A DNA stretch of 64,000 nt from assembly GCA_037951165.1 (NCBI GenBank), contig JBBDHG010000015.1, forward strand, positions 5,816,001 through 5,880,000, given 5' to 3'. Source of the DNA: Lophius americanus (Eukaryota; Chordata; Actinopteri; Lophiiformes; Lophiidae). Under the pieces are notes generated by a model. The model saw only the letters and a list, made by a program, of their open reading frames with translations, did not search any database and was not told the DNA's origin. The position numbers and the translations under genes were made by a program. This document shows, one piece after another, positions 37,225 through 49,009 of the stretch; the stretch's first letter is position 1; every line of letters begins with the position of its first letter.

Positions 37225-37680
37225 AGTGGGGTTTCAGGTGCAAGCTTTGACTAGACCACTCCAGAACCTCAATTTACTGACTGATGACCTGACATTCTCC
37301 TTAAGGATTTTCTGATATACAGAGCAAAATCTTTGTATCCCTTAATGATAGCTATTTATCCTTGTCCTGAAGCTGTAAAGCTTCTCCACAAGGTTCCATT
37401 GCCACCTCCATGTTTTACTGTAGGTCTAGTGCATTCTTCTTCAGCATTCTTCTAGTGGAATACTGTGTTTGGTTTACACCAGATGGAACGGGACCCTTAT
37501 CCTGAAACAGTTCAACTTTCAACTCATCAGTCCATAGAAGATTCTCACAGAAGCTCTGAGGATCATCAAGGTGCATTACGGGTAAATTCAGACCAGCCTT
37601 AATGCTCTTTTTGGTCAACAGTGACTATCTGCTCACGACTCCCCCATGGTGTCAATTTTGCCCTGTGCAGGTGTTTTATA
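37225..37680 (-). mobile_element. Second Tc1-like family, transposase centre (antisense)
   Basis: The - strand encodes HLDDPQSFCENLLWTDELKV then ELF, the Tc1 block around the first catalytic Asp (xxWxNVLWTDExKxELF). Further antisense words (CCACCTCCATGTTTTACTGT) equal the VKHGGG region. Stops and frameshifts are present. It is related to, but not contiguous with, the copy at 13355. Confidence 0.68.
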
Positions 37681-37694
37681 GGCCCCAGTGGTGA

Positions 37695-37890
37695 CTTGTG
37701 GGGCAACAGTGGGTCAGTTTGTAAAGCGGTTGTCCTCTTATCTGAAGTTCGACGGTTCAATCCCCAGACTCTGCAGTCCAAATATGCCCTAGAGCAAGAT
37801 GCTGAGCCCCGAGATGGTCGTGTTGTAAACCTGCTTTGAGTGGTCAAGCAGACTAGAAAAACGCTACATAAGTACAGTCTGTATTTCTCT
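37695..37890 (+). mobile_element. tRNA-derived SINE-like fragment
   Basis: TCAGTTTGTAAAGCGGTTG (A-box side) and GGTTCAATCCCC (37754-37765, an almost perfect B-box) are followed by the SINE body (AGAGCAAGATGCTGAGCCCC, CTACATAAGTACAGTC). The pol III promoter looks better kept than in the sister copies. Confidence 0.68.
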
Positions 37891-39429
37891 CCCTGCCCTT
37901 TCAAGCAAGGACTCACCTCTTCCTCACCTGCTGCAGAGAGTGGCTGCAGCTGAGGCTAATTGCTGATTGTTCCTGGCCTTTAAAAGCTCTGTTTGACACT
38001 GGTGATGAGGGCTATTGTGTTTGATGAAAGCGCTGCCGTGTGAAGGGCCTTGACTGACTTTCAATTGATAGTTAATTTTAAATAAATTGAGTTATTTAAC
38101 AAAAATTTGTCTCGAGTCTCCTCCTATTTTTTTTTTTTTTTAAATCCTGGTACAACAAAATATATGTTACTCTCCCATGCATGTCCTAGACATCACTGGG
38201 TTGTAACAAGTTGGAATAGTGGAGTCATGAACTCTACTATTATTCAGATGAGAGGCCCACAGTTCCTTGGATGTTTTATTTGGATCTGTTGTTACTTCCT
38301 GAAGGAGCCTTCACCTTGCTCTTGGGATAATTGTGGAAGGTGGTCAACTTCTGTGAAAGTTCACCATTGTTCCAAGTCTTCTCTATTTGTAGATAATGTG
38401 TCTCACTGTGGATTTGGAGGGCTTCACACATCGATGGATTTCAAGCAGCTCCCGGAATTTCCTATGATTTTGGCATAGCGTTTCATTGGTGAGATCTATG
38501 AGCTAATTTCCTGATCCTGAGAATGGTCAAATGAAGTTATAATGTTTAAACGGTTGGTAGTAAAGGTAGGTTTATTTTTGTTTTTGAGGGGGGGCAGGAT
38601 CAGCTTTCCTCGAGAAAAGCAAAAAAGTCTGAGACTGTATCTCTTGATTAGCATCATCATTGCCACTGCAGACACCTCAGATCACAAGTTTATTTTCAAC
38701 ACATTCTGATCTCAACCGTGAAAGAAGATGCCTCCAAAAATAATGCCATGATGGACCGGGTTTGACATTGTTGCGGAGTGAACAAATGCAGTTCCAGCCG
38801 CAAGGACAAATTAAGACTGAAATGCACAGGCGCTCCAATAAATACATAATAAATTTGCTCTCTTCTTTCCAGAAGACGGCCGTCTCCTTCCGATTGCCAC
38901 ACGAGGAGGGAGAGCACTGGAGCAGTCCAGTCTGCAGCTCTGAGCGAGGAGAACTTCACACACGTGTTGAGAGCCAAAACAAGTATATATCTTGGCCTGC
39001 CGTGGAGACAGGCAGCGTTACGTTCAGCCACAGGTCAGGAGCGCTCAGCGCCATGGCCACCCACCTGTGTGGAATCATGGGAATGGAAGTGTTCATGTTT
39101 GTTTGTGTTATGCTCTAATCTTGGATCTGAGTGATTAAGTAATAAAGGGAGATCAAATAAGAAAGTAATATAGTGGACAAATGTGTTCCCTCTGGGTTTG
39201 CTTCAGGCTTTTTGTTTGTTTTATGTATGGTTGTGAAAGTGATCCTCAATCGCATGGATCAATGAAGTAATTTGGTTCACAAACAGAACCAGATAGTCCA
39301 CCATTGTTTTGGTAGTTGCTCTATCCGTTTCTTGCTAATGGGCTGAAAATACAATAGTTTTGAGTGAAGTTGGGCTTTGTCATCACAGTTTTCCACCAAA
39401 ATTTCAGTTTGCCATTTTTTTTACAGCAA
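37891..39429. other. Intergenic DNA; probable repeat fragment 38200-38480; motif-dense 38750-39060
   Basis: Positions 38200-38480 (TTGGAATAGTGGAGTCATGA ... TGTGTCTCACTGTGGATTTG) resemble an antisense DNA-transposon fragment seen in fish, with low certainty. Positions 38750-39060 are repeat-poor (CAATAAATACATAATAAATT, then GGCGTTACG-type CpG words) and could be conserved non-coding sequence. No gene. Confidence 0.4.
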
Positions 39430-40335
39430 CATAAATTAAGGCGTTTTCAAAATACTAAACTCTGGAACTATTCTGGGTGTTGGACACTGCAAAGATTGTC
39501 CCTTGTCTCCAGTGCTGCTCTTGATATTCAAGTCCGGGATCTCAAGGTGCAGTCGGGGTGAGGTCTGAGTGGTCCGTTTTGAGATCTTGGAAATGCATCT
39601 CGACTGTTTGCAGATGATATAGGTCTTTTCAGGATATTCAGCTTCCACTGCAGCAATTTGAGAGTCGGAACCTCCATATCTGATGCCATGGTTTTCTGCA
39701 AAAAAATATAGGATGTTCCTTGTTGACGCTGCGGCCTCAAGCAAAGGATTTGGAATCTTGGTGTCTTGTTCCTGAGTGATGGGATAATTGACCGGGAGAT
39801 GGACTGGTGGTTTTTATGCAGTATAAGCAGTAATTCAGGTGATGTATTGGTTCCGTTGTGGTGAGGAGAGAACTGAGTGGTATAGCAAAGCTCTCAACTT
39901 ACTAGTCTATCTGCTTTCTAACCCTCAAATATGGTCATGAGCCCTGAGAAGTGACCAAAAGGATGAGGTCAAGGGTAGCTGAAATGGGCTTCCTTTGAAG
40001 GGGCGCTGGGTTCAGCATCGGAGATGAGATGAGGAGTTCAGACATCAGGATAGAGCGTGGAGTGGAGCCGCTGTGCCTTCATGTTGAGAGGAGCCAGTTG
40101 AGGCGGTTCAGGAACATGATTAGAATATGTCCAGTACGCCTCCCTTTGGAGGTTTCCAGGTATGTCCAACTGGGAGGAGACACTGGGGTAGACCCAGAAC
40201 CTGTTCGAGGGTTTATATATTTCATCTGGCCTGGAAATGCCTCAGGATGAGCTGTAGAGCAATGCTGGGAAGAGGGACATCTGGAATACCATTCTTGGAC
40301 TGCTGCCACCCCGACTTGACACCCAATAAGAAGCC
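39430..40335 (+). mobile_element. Non-LTR retrotransposon (LINE) fragment with FADD catalytic box
   Basis: This is the longest copy of the window's commonest LINE, about 900 bp. TTTGCAGATGAT at 39607-39618 encodes FADD, the reverse-transcriptase catalytic box. Downstream words match the rest of the palm/thumb and C-terminus: ATGCCATGGTTTTCTGC (AMVFC), TCTTGGTGTCTTGTTC (LGVLF), GTGGTGAGGAGAGAACTGAG (VVRREL), AATATGGTCATGAGCCCTGA (YGHEP), GAGGAGTTCAGACATCAGGA (RSSDIR) and GAGCCAGTTGAGGCGG (SQLRR). It is broken by stops and frameshifts and truncated at the 5' end. The clade is not determined. Confidence 0.8.
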
Positions 40336-42914
40336 ATTTCAGAGAATTCATTAATAAATTAATGGGTTGTTTAACACATGAATTTTGCAGACAGCAGCTT
40401 TAACAGTTACTGAGTAAATGTATTTATTTACAGTACTTTCTCTTTCTGCATCTTAAAAGTGATAATTAATCCTTAATGAATAAGAATGAATGGAACTGTT
40501 GGCGGAGTTCTTCATGACTACAGGAGTAGTATTAACACTAAGATGTATGAATGAATATTGAGGTTCTGTCCTGAGATGTTTTAGGTGTGGCTCACTCCAC
40601 TAAGCGTGTCAGCCACTTCCTTTGTCGAGAATAATCCATACAAGAAGACGGAAATGGGATGTCGGAGGAAAACCAAGAGATTGACATCTGGTCTTCAAAA
40701 CATTGCATTGTCGAGTTTCAAACTCCGACAGCATGCATTCAATTCTTGCTGAATGCTTGGTCTGATATTTGTTCCAGGAGTTTCCTCACAGGGCCAGCCT
40801 GACCTCTCCACGGAGACATGAGAAAGTTCTCAGGCCTCCATCAAGATCTGTGGAACTGAGTCCCGGAGTTAAACGCACAATATTCTTGAAAAGAAAAGTG
40901 AAATGACGTGAAAAGCATAAATCCATGCAGCTCCAGAGTGTATCTAGATAACACAGGGCTGACAGGCTCACTTTTACCTCTATTCTGTCTGGGTGGACCG
41001 TTCGGACCCCACCTGTTTACTTCTTCAGCTTTTACACGAAACGCTTTGAACAAACAAAAAAGATTTGTAAAGTGTTGTTTTTTTTTCTTCTATTTTTTCT
41101 TTTTTTTACCTTAAACAAGTTAATATCTGTTTTTATAATAATCAACCATAAACAGTTATTAAAAATGTATCAAATCTTGGACATTGATGCTGTAGGTTTT
41201 GGTTGCCAGTATTTTACCATAAATTTAATAGATTTAATGCAACAGAAAATCTCCACTCCTTGTCTGGCACTGACCTTTGGTATCAGCTTTAATAAATTAT
41301 AAAAGCTCCATCTGAGTGTTTTTTTTACCATTTTATATTTAAAGTACAACAATCAAAAGTTGTAAAAAAAACAAAAAACAACAACTTCTGGATGAGTTTA
41401 TGTCATGGCTCCATATTCGTCATCAAAAAGTCAAGCTGTTCATAAATTTCATTCCATTATGGGCCTAACATGTCAATCCCCGAAATTGAAGTAATTTGGG
41501 TCAAAACCCTAAAGCTAGGGTCATCGGTGCAATGTGTAAAAACAACAAAAAACAAAACCCACACTTTAGTCAAACTGCACACTTCCTGTAAGGATTACGT
41601 CATCGCGCCAAGACACTTCTTGGTAGACCCTGATATGATTAACCAAATTTCAGACTTCTAGGTGAATATAAAGGGGGGGGGGCTATTTCTTTTATTTCAA
41701 GGGGATGCTGTGGAGCCATTTCAGCCCCATAATATATGTAAATTTTTCCCATTACTGATGCATAAGCAATGTTTTATGAGCCTCTAAGCATGATAAAGCC
41801 CCCCCAAAACGGAGATTCATTGGGTGGAATAATAATACATAATATGAATCATTCCCCTTCAAAGAAATCCTTTCTCTGTTACTGCTCGGGCCAGAGTGAT
41901 AAATAAAGTCTCTTTCCTGAATCTGTCTTTAAGGAGAGTGGTGACAGTTTGTTCTGTGGGGGTTGCTGGTCGGTGTAAGGAGGAAGGAGGACCTCACATT
42001 TAGCCGCTGTCTCGCGGGAGAGATTAGTCTCTTCCTGTGTCTCTCCATCACGGACTCCTGCTTCTCCTCTCCGTGTGGAGCAGGATGAACCTAACTCATC
42101 AGGCTCCTTGTTTTCACTCTCTCTTCCTCTCTTCTACTCTGGTTTCCTCTCTGATTCTTCCTCCCATTGATACTTCCCAGATCTCTGACCTGGCAGAAGG
42201 TTTGGGGATGTCTGTGCACGACGAAGCTGCCCCCTCAGTCATCCTGCTGAGCCGATCCCCCGGTCCTGCTTGCAGCACTATGGAGCTCAACCACTCCTCA
42301 CATTAATCTCCTAAACGATCCCGGACCTAAGAGGATCAATACTCATTTTCAGGGAGAAGCATGATCCCTTAATGTAGTGGAGGATGGCTGCTTATCCCTC
42401 AAGCCCCCCACCCCCTCCCCTCAGGTTTAACTCCCTGTAGGAAGGAAGAGCAGAAGCTGATTGTATTTCATGGCCCATTCTAGTTAAAGCTAAATATTTT
42501 GTTGCTGATGTCAAAATTTGGTGAATGGCACCGATGAGAACCTGCAGGTCTTTCATAATAAAAGCGTATCAGTTTTCATGTACAAAGAAGTATTAGGACC
42601 AGACTGGAAATTAAGGACATCTAAAATTAGAAGAAAATAATTCTTAATTTTTCCAAGAATAAGGTCAGAATATTTTTACAATAAAGAGAACAAAGTCGTG
42701 TTATAAATTCATAATGTTTGAGAATAAAGTCTTAATTTTACAAAAGTAAAGTTGTCATTTTAAGAAAAAAATGTATTTGTTATTTTGTCATTTTAGACAC
42801 TAAGTTGTCTAAAATTATGAACTTTTTTTCTCATATCATCATGACTGTATTCTCATAATATAGTGAATTTTCTTGTTAAACTTGACTATTTTCATGAAAT
42901 TGCAAGTTTTACAA
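40336..42914. other. Intergenic DNA; degenerate AATAAAGTC array near 42640-42760
   Basis: No gene. Positions 42640-42760 repeat GAATAAGGTC/GAATAAAGTC with TTTTACAA words, a decayed tandem array common in fish. Positions 41800-41920 (GGGTGGAATAATAATACATA, GAATCATTCCCCTTCAAAG) look constrained and may be a conserved element. Positions 42030-42306 give an open frame rich in Ser/Leu without a recognisable product. T- and A-rich stretches lie at 41070-41110 and 41360-41390. Confidence 0.42.
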
Positions 42915-43568
42915 TAAACTGGACTGGACTCACAACTCCACAGCACTTTATAAAAAGGGACAGAGCCGACTGTATCTGCTGAGGAGACTGAGGTCTTTCG
43001 GAGTGTAGGGGGCGCTCCTGAAGACCTTCTATGACTCTGTGGTGGCGTCGGCCATCTTTTATGGAGTGGTCTGCTGGGGCAGCAGCATCTCAGCGTCTGA
43101 CAGCAGGAAACTGGACAAACTTATCAGGAAGGCCAGTTCGTTCCTGGGATGTCCTCTGGACTCAGTCCAGGAGATGGGAGACAGGAGAATGATGGCCAAG
43201 CTGTCATCTCTCCCGGACAAAATCTCCCATCCCATGCAGGACACCATCTCTGCACTGGAGAGCTCCTTCAGCGACAGGCTCCTTCACCCCAAGTGTGTGA
43301 AGCAGCGATATCGCCGATCTTTCCTTCCTGCAGCAGTCAGACTATTCAACCAGCACTGCTAGTAACACACACACACACACGCACACAAACACACCTCACT
43401 TGCACTATGGGACAGTATACTATTCAACATGTCCACATTTCAACTGCACATTTAATTTAATTAAATTTAATCTAACTGTATATAATGTTATTCTGTAATA
43501 TGCTCTTTGCGACTGTAACACTTCAAGTTTATCTTATCTTATCTTATCTTATCTTATCTTATCTTATC
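42915..43568 (+). mobile_element. L2/CR1-like LINE 3' end with (ATCTT)n tail
   Basis: The + strand reads HNSTALYKKGQSRLYLLRRL then RSFGV, a stop at about 43007-43009, GALLKTFYDSVVASAIFYGV, VCWGSSI and so on to RRSFLPAAVRLFNQHC and the natural stop near 43363. This is the C-terminal tail of L2/CR1-type ORF2 (the typical ending is xRYxxSFLPxAIxLxN). One premature stop kills the frame upstream. The 3' untranslated part holds a CA stretch and ends in seven ATCTT units (43531-43565), the 3' microsatellite typical of such elements. It is a 5'-truncated insertion, fairly young judging by its good conservation. Confidence 0.82.
43531..43568. repeat. (ATCTT)7 microsatellite at a LINE 3' end
   Basis: Seven perfect ATCTT units plus ATC terminate the LINE above. 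It likely arose by target-primed reverse transcription. Confidence 0.95.
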
Positions 43569-44230
43569 AGTGGCTAATTGATTTATCTGACCATGCTTTC
43601 ACCCAGATCTTTGAGAAGCATGTGTGTGTTCTCATTGGTTATAATTTGGTTCTGGATTTACCCCGATAAAATAAATTCCAGTTCCTCTGAAACCCACCAG
43701 AGAGGAGTCGTCAGGCTTTTCCCATATTAGCAGTATAATTGTTATTCTTTTTGCTTTCCACAGACTGTGAAAAATTACCTCATGCTAATAGTGGTGTGAT
43801 CCAAGGAAAATGGGAAGGATCTGACTTTCCATTGGATTACGGACATCGTATTTTTCCAGGGAACACCGCAATGACTGCAGCGTTAGCACAGTGTCTCATC
43901 ATTGATCTTTGCTGATGTCGACTGTTTCTGAGGCCTTTTTCATCAGTCGAAGAGGAGAGAGTCTGGGTGCCCTCCCCCTCGCCCCCTCCCTCTCAGGCAG
44001 GCAGTCTATTGGCAGAGGTGGCCTCCCATAGCAGTTTTGAAGGTATTTATGCTGGAGCGATCACTCTCTGTCTGACTGGGCAGCCTTCCCCGAGAGCTGG
44101 ACCGCTCCGCTGCTACTGAATTATTCAGCCCTGCCATCCGATGTACACAAGCTGTCACACGGAGCTGAATGATGCCCAGATTTTCAAGCAATGAGGAGTC
44201 TGGTAACTAAGTACTTGACAGGGAGATCCA
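43569..44230. other. Intergenic DNA, repeat-poor stretch 43920-44170
   Basis: No gene. Positions 43920-44170 (CAGTCTATTGGCAGAGG, GGTATTTATGCTGGAGC, CTACTGAATTATTCAGCCC) are GC-richer and could be a conserved element. Confidence 0.4.
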
Positions 44231-46629
44231 CACCAGTCAGCCAAATCATTATAACCACATAAAAACGAGAAGTACCACGCCTTTTGCCACCAAAACATCC
44301 GTTGACCCGTCGAGACTCTGGAAAACTGACAAAATGTCACTCGGAACAAAACTAAAGAATTAATGAAACTTGTTGCGCCTACTTTTTTTCAGTTTATCTC
44401 AAGTTAGATTTATAAATTGGGTTGGGTCAGTATTATTCAAAATTTTCCTTTCCTCAAGAAAAAAGAATAGAAGTTACAGTATAAAGCAAAGAGATTAAAT
44501 GTATAAAAGACCAAACAGCTTTTTTTTTATTTTTACTTTCTCACAAATAATATTTTAACTTTGGAAGTCAAATTAAAGAAGTTTTGTTACAAAAATCATT
44601 TTTAGTTATACTCAAGTCAAATTGTCAATTCTCTACAAACTACAATTATTAATTTAACTTTAAACCATATTTTATTTTAAATCACTAGCTAAAATGTGAC
44701 ATAAAGTAAAACTTTCATTTGATATGAAATTAAAATCTTAAATTAATATAGACATACACTGTAAAAACAGAATTGTTTGATGAACTCAAAAAAATTACTT
44801 CAAGAGGTGAAACTGAAATAAACAAAGTATGTACAACTCAATATATATCAATATCTCAATATCAAATCAATATCTTAGACTTAATTTAATTAAGTTACTA
44901 CACTGCAAAGATGAATTTCGAAAAATACTTCAACTGTAAAACACAATAAACTAAAATAGATTTTCAACTTAAATTCATACGTTAAATGTCAAACCCCATA
45001 AAAATGATGTCAGGTGAAATGGAAACCTTTTGTTTGAAGTAAAATGACTATGTCTGTATAAGTATTGCTCTTAAAATTTTTTTCTGAGGGCTATGTTATT
45101 TGCTTATCAGGAAATTTGTGCTGGAAACCGTGTTTTACCATTAGAATGATGTAAAAAGTTGTAAGGTTGGGCCGCCATGAATCGGACTTCCAGCACATCA
45201 CATGGATGCTGCAGTGGATTGGAATCTGGGGGCCGGGCCAACACCTTGAACTGGTTGTTATGTTTCTCAAACCATTCCTGAATCATTCCCGCAATCATCG
45301 TTCTGGTAGAAGCCGCTGCCATTAGGAAACACCGTTTCCATGAAAGGGGGTACTTGGTCTGCAGGAATGTTTAGGTAGGTGCTTTGTGTCAAAGTGACGT
45401 GTACATGAATATCAGGACCCAATATTTCCCTGCAGTACATGGTAAAAAGCAAACATGGCAAAATGCATCCTGGTGCCATCTTTTTCCCAGGTTAGCAACG
45501 TAGACCATCAGACCACACCACCTTCTTCTATTGCTTACAGGTTCAGTTCTGTTGCTGACAGGTCAATTGTAGTAGTTTTCAGCAGTGGACACGGGCCAGC
45601 ATTACTCTGACCGCTCTGCCGCATCAATCAAAAGCAAAGAGCAGACTCTACTTCCCGTGGAAGCTCAGGTCCTTCAATGCATGAGGCAAGATGCTGGAGA
45701 TCTTTTACCGGTCTGTTTTCTCCAGCGCTCTCTTCGATGCTGCGATGGGCTGGGTTAACGACATCGGCGCCGGGGCTTGGCTTATTAAGAAGTTATTGGT
45801 TATTGGTTGCAAACCTAACAGCTTTGATGAGGTGGTGGAGAGGAAGATACTAGACAAACTGTTATCCATCATGGATAATCCTGAGCGTCCTCTCCACCAC
45901 CTTCTGGACAGACAGCGGAGCTCCTTCTCCAACAGACTCATCCAGTTCTGCTGTCACAAGAACCGATTCAGGAAATCTTGGCTGCACAAGGGGCTATAAC
46001 TCTGTACAAGAACTCATTCGTTGGTCACTCGCACCAATTTTTCACTTTATACCCACCTCATTGACACTTTTTTACCTCATCAACATACAACCAGCTCACT
46101 GTGTCTGCTTGGCGCAAATTTTAGTCTATGGTTTTATTTATATTCTATATTCTTATCTCTATATTTATATCTTAAAATTGTCTGTGTGTGTATAAGTGTA
46201 ATTCAGAATGCTGCTGTAACAATTGAATTTCCTACTTTGGGACAGTCTAAATCTATAAAAAATTTAAATAAAATGTCAACCTGTTTACAGATAATAACAT
46301 AAAAGGACAGTAAATTACAAGATTAAATTCAGATTTTTTTTAACCTAGAAATCAATTTTTATTTCACAATTATATACCATTTTATTAGCATCTAATTTCT
46401 CCAGAATTATGTTCTACTTTTCCTCTGCTGGTTTTCATATCAGCATATCTCTCAATTACACAGAATAATAATTTAGAGGTAATGACTGGCTTGTAATCCG
46501 TACGTTTTTCAAAATTTTCCCCTGCTGGTTAATATATCCCACCCACTGACAGGTGTCATCGTTACGACATAATTATGGTGATTACGACTCCATTCTTCAA
46601 CGGTTGTAATGTTATGGCCGACTGATGTA
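44231..46629 (-). mobile_element. Tc1-like transposon interrupted by other insertions (nested)
   Basis: The left terminal repeat CAGTCAGCCAAATCATTATA (44236-44255) mirrors the right end, whose reverse strand reads CAGTCGGCCATAACATTACA (about 46605-46624). Between them, on the - strand, 45107-45480 encodes transposase: the region MAPGCI..., ILGPDIHVHVTLTQSTYLNI, PADQVPPFMETVFPNGSGFY, then in another frame IQEWFEKHNNQFKVLARPPD and NPLQHPCDVLE. This is the Tc1 centre and C-terminus (the QDNAPCH-type block is frameshifted). AT-rich filler of the 30464 type occupies about 44380-45010 and a LINE occupies 45625-46300. The transposase N-terminal half is missing. Confidence 0.75.
45625..46300 (+). mobile_element. 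L2/CR1-like LINE 3' end inserted in the Tc1 element
   Basis: The + strand reads SRLYFPWKLRSFNA, stop, then GKMLEIFYRSVFSSALFDAA, MGWVNDI..., IKKLLVIGCKPNSFDEVVER and RQRSSFSNRLIQFCCHKNRF, then RKSWL. This is a LINE C-terminal tail homologous to, but of a different subfamily from, the copy at 42915. It is followed by an untranslated 3' part ending near TGCTGCTGTAACAATTGAAT...AATAAAATG. It carries stop codons, so it is dead. Confidence 0.78.
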
Positions 46630-47769
46630 TTTCAAGGTTGTTTGCTTGTGTTTGGGGATTATAATCTTCCCAAAGAAATGTCATGACCTCATTAAACAGC
46701 CTATTTTAACAGCAGGACACTGGACTTGAGGCTAAACCGGGTTTCACCACCTTCCACAATAGACTGGATGATGACAACACCTCACATAGCAGAGGCCCGG
46801 AAACCTAAGAGTCATCGGCTTCAGGAATAGCTGCAACCCCGCACCCATCGGCGCTCATCTGACCCGTAATTGCACATCATGGGACCTCAAGCATCAATTC
46901 ATTCTGTTCTGACTCTATAAACTTCATTTTTTCTGCCAATACAAATTTCCACAAGAATTCCCCTCAAACATGTGATGCTGTATTTTTCTTTTTATTCAAC
47001 AGAGCCCAGTGTGTGTGTGCGTGTGTGCCCTCTTCTTCATTGCTGCGGAGAGCTGGGCTCAGGAGAACAGCAGGCTCTTTCTTTAGGTGCAGGATTGAAT
47101 CAGTGATGGCAGTCTCATGACCTCCTACTCACAAACACACACACACGAACGCGCACGTAAGCACACACACAGAAACACACAGAAACACACAGAAACACAC
47201 TCGCACACACCACAAAAATTGAAGTCAGGAAGTAAATGATCCACTAAAAGGCGATCATAAACTGATGTGCAATTATTATGTCACAGTCTATAATATCCTT
47301 AAAAACAGGATGTTTAGGTGTGACAGACAGGAAGTACAATCTAAACCTAAACGTTCCAAAATAAAAGAAATGATTTGGTTAAATTTCAACGATGAAACCA
47401 GATTAAAATTGGGATACAGAGGTCAATGGTGATTAAGCATAGCTGGTTTGAGATCCAAATTATAATAATAGTATTGATAATACTAATACCAATACTAATA
47501 ATAATAATAATAATTAACCGTCTGCTGTTTTTGGAAAGTGCCTTGTCGTAACTTTTGTTGGAATAAGTTGCTATATGAATATAATTGACTTGAAGTGACT
47601 TTAGTTTTAGAAAATTATAATCACAATTCTTTCATAATTCATTTTATCACCGTTACGATTTTCAGATATAAACAACATTTAATTCATATTTTCAGTTGTT
47701 GGAGTCCTGGACTATAAGATTGAGTCTTGAAATCAAGTTTTGTTAACTTACTGAAGCTCTTGTCAACAA
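46630..47769. other. Intergenic DNA with (CA)n and (TAA)n tracts
   Basis: Imperfect CA/ACAGAAACAC microsatellite at 47130-47212 and an AATAATAATAATAATAATT tract at about 47462-47516. Positions 46700-46900 are unremarkable GC-medium DNA. No gene. Confidence 0.5.
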
Positions 47770-48170
47770 TTTTGTATACTTACATACAATATACTATCAC
47801 ATAGTATACTGACATACAGTATACTACCACATTGTATACTTACATGCAGTATATTACATCATAATTACATTCGGTAAACTACCTTAAAAGTATAATTACC
47901 TACACTATACTTAGATACAGAGTATTAACGTGTATAATACTTACAGACAGCATACTACCTTAAAGTATAATTAAAGACAGCATACTTTCATTCAATGTAC
48001 TACCACAAATTGTATTTACTTGCAGTAAACTACCTCAGAGTATAATTACCCAGACCATACATAGATGCACTGTACTACAACATAGTGGGCATATACTTTC
48101 AAGCAGTATACTACCTTAAAGTATTATTACCTACAACTGCGACATAGTATTCTTATATGCGGATAAATTC
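47770..48170. repeat. AT-rich minisatellite, unit about 30 bp (CAGTATACTACC core)
   Basis: Repeated cores such as CAGTATACTACC, CTTAAAGTATAATTAC and TACTTACATACAGTAT recur about every 28-33 bp for about 400 bp, with strong divergence. It is the most distal of the three arrays that lead into the zeb1 promoter. Confidence 0.7.
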
Positions 48171-48359
48171 ATGTCACTTACTAGTAATCAGTTCCAAGTA
48201 TTATTGTGGTAAATTGAACATGGTGTGTTGAAAATCCTTCATGTTTGATCTTTATTGCGCATAGTGACAAGTTTACTTAAGGGGACACATTCTCATGAGG
48301 GACTGAGCCCCCCTAACAGTCTAGTCCTAGGACCACCCCTGTCCTGAATCACCCAGTTA

Positions 48360-48970
48360 AATACTTTGCTACATCACTACATTAATAGACATTGGTACAC
48401 ATTAAAACGCTTGACTACGCCTTAATACAATTTATTACATACATATTCAAACAGATAAATGGATATTAATAAATATAATCACACATAAGTAAAGACTCAT
48501 ACTTGTTGCTTAACTTTAACGCATATAAATATGTATTAATATATATTAATACTAATTAATGGAATAATATGCATTGATGTGTATATTATTATGTACACAT
48601 TAATACAATTTCATGCAAATTAGTTCACATTTGTTCATATTAAAAACATATTAATATTAACACACCTTAATTTGGACACATTATTATTACACATTTAATT
48701 TACATTATTACGCATTAGAACACATAAATACAAATTAGTACAGGTCGATATAGTTTTACATAAATTAATACCGATTGAGATACATTAAAATTAATTAATA
48801 CACAATAATAGAAATTAACACAGATTAGTAAACAAAATAGACATTGGAACCCGTAAAGACACACTAATATACATTAACACTTATTAAAACATGTAAGTGT
48901 ATATTAGTTTACATTAACACATGTTCATTTATATTAATTCACATTGGAACACATAAGCACATAATCCAGA
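48360..48970. repeat. Degenerate AT-rich tandem array (ACATTAATAC-like)
   Basis: The strand is dominated by drifting copies of a short AT-rich word (ACATTAATA, CACATTAATA, ACATAAATAC and so on), about 10-12 bp each. It looks like an old expanded microsatellite or minisatellite. It contains no coding signal and is the middle of three successive arrays upstream of zeb1. Confidence 0.65.
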
Positions 48971-49009
48971 TTAAAGGCTGGTCAGGTGCAGCAGACATCA
49001 TCCTTCTGT

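Noticed and set aside
39436..39744. 102-codon - strand frame
   Set aside because: Antisense shadow of the LINE that encodes FADD on the + strand.
43149..43460. 103-codon + strand frame overlapping the LINE
   Set aside because: It is a shifted frame of the LINE C-terminus; the true frame ends in RRSFLPAAVRLFNQHC.
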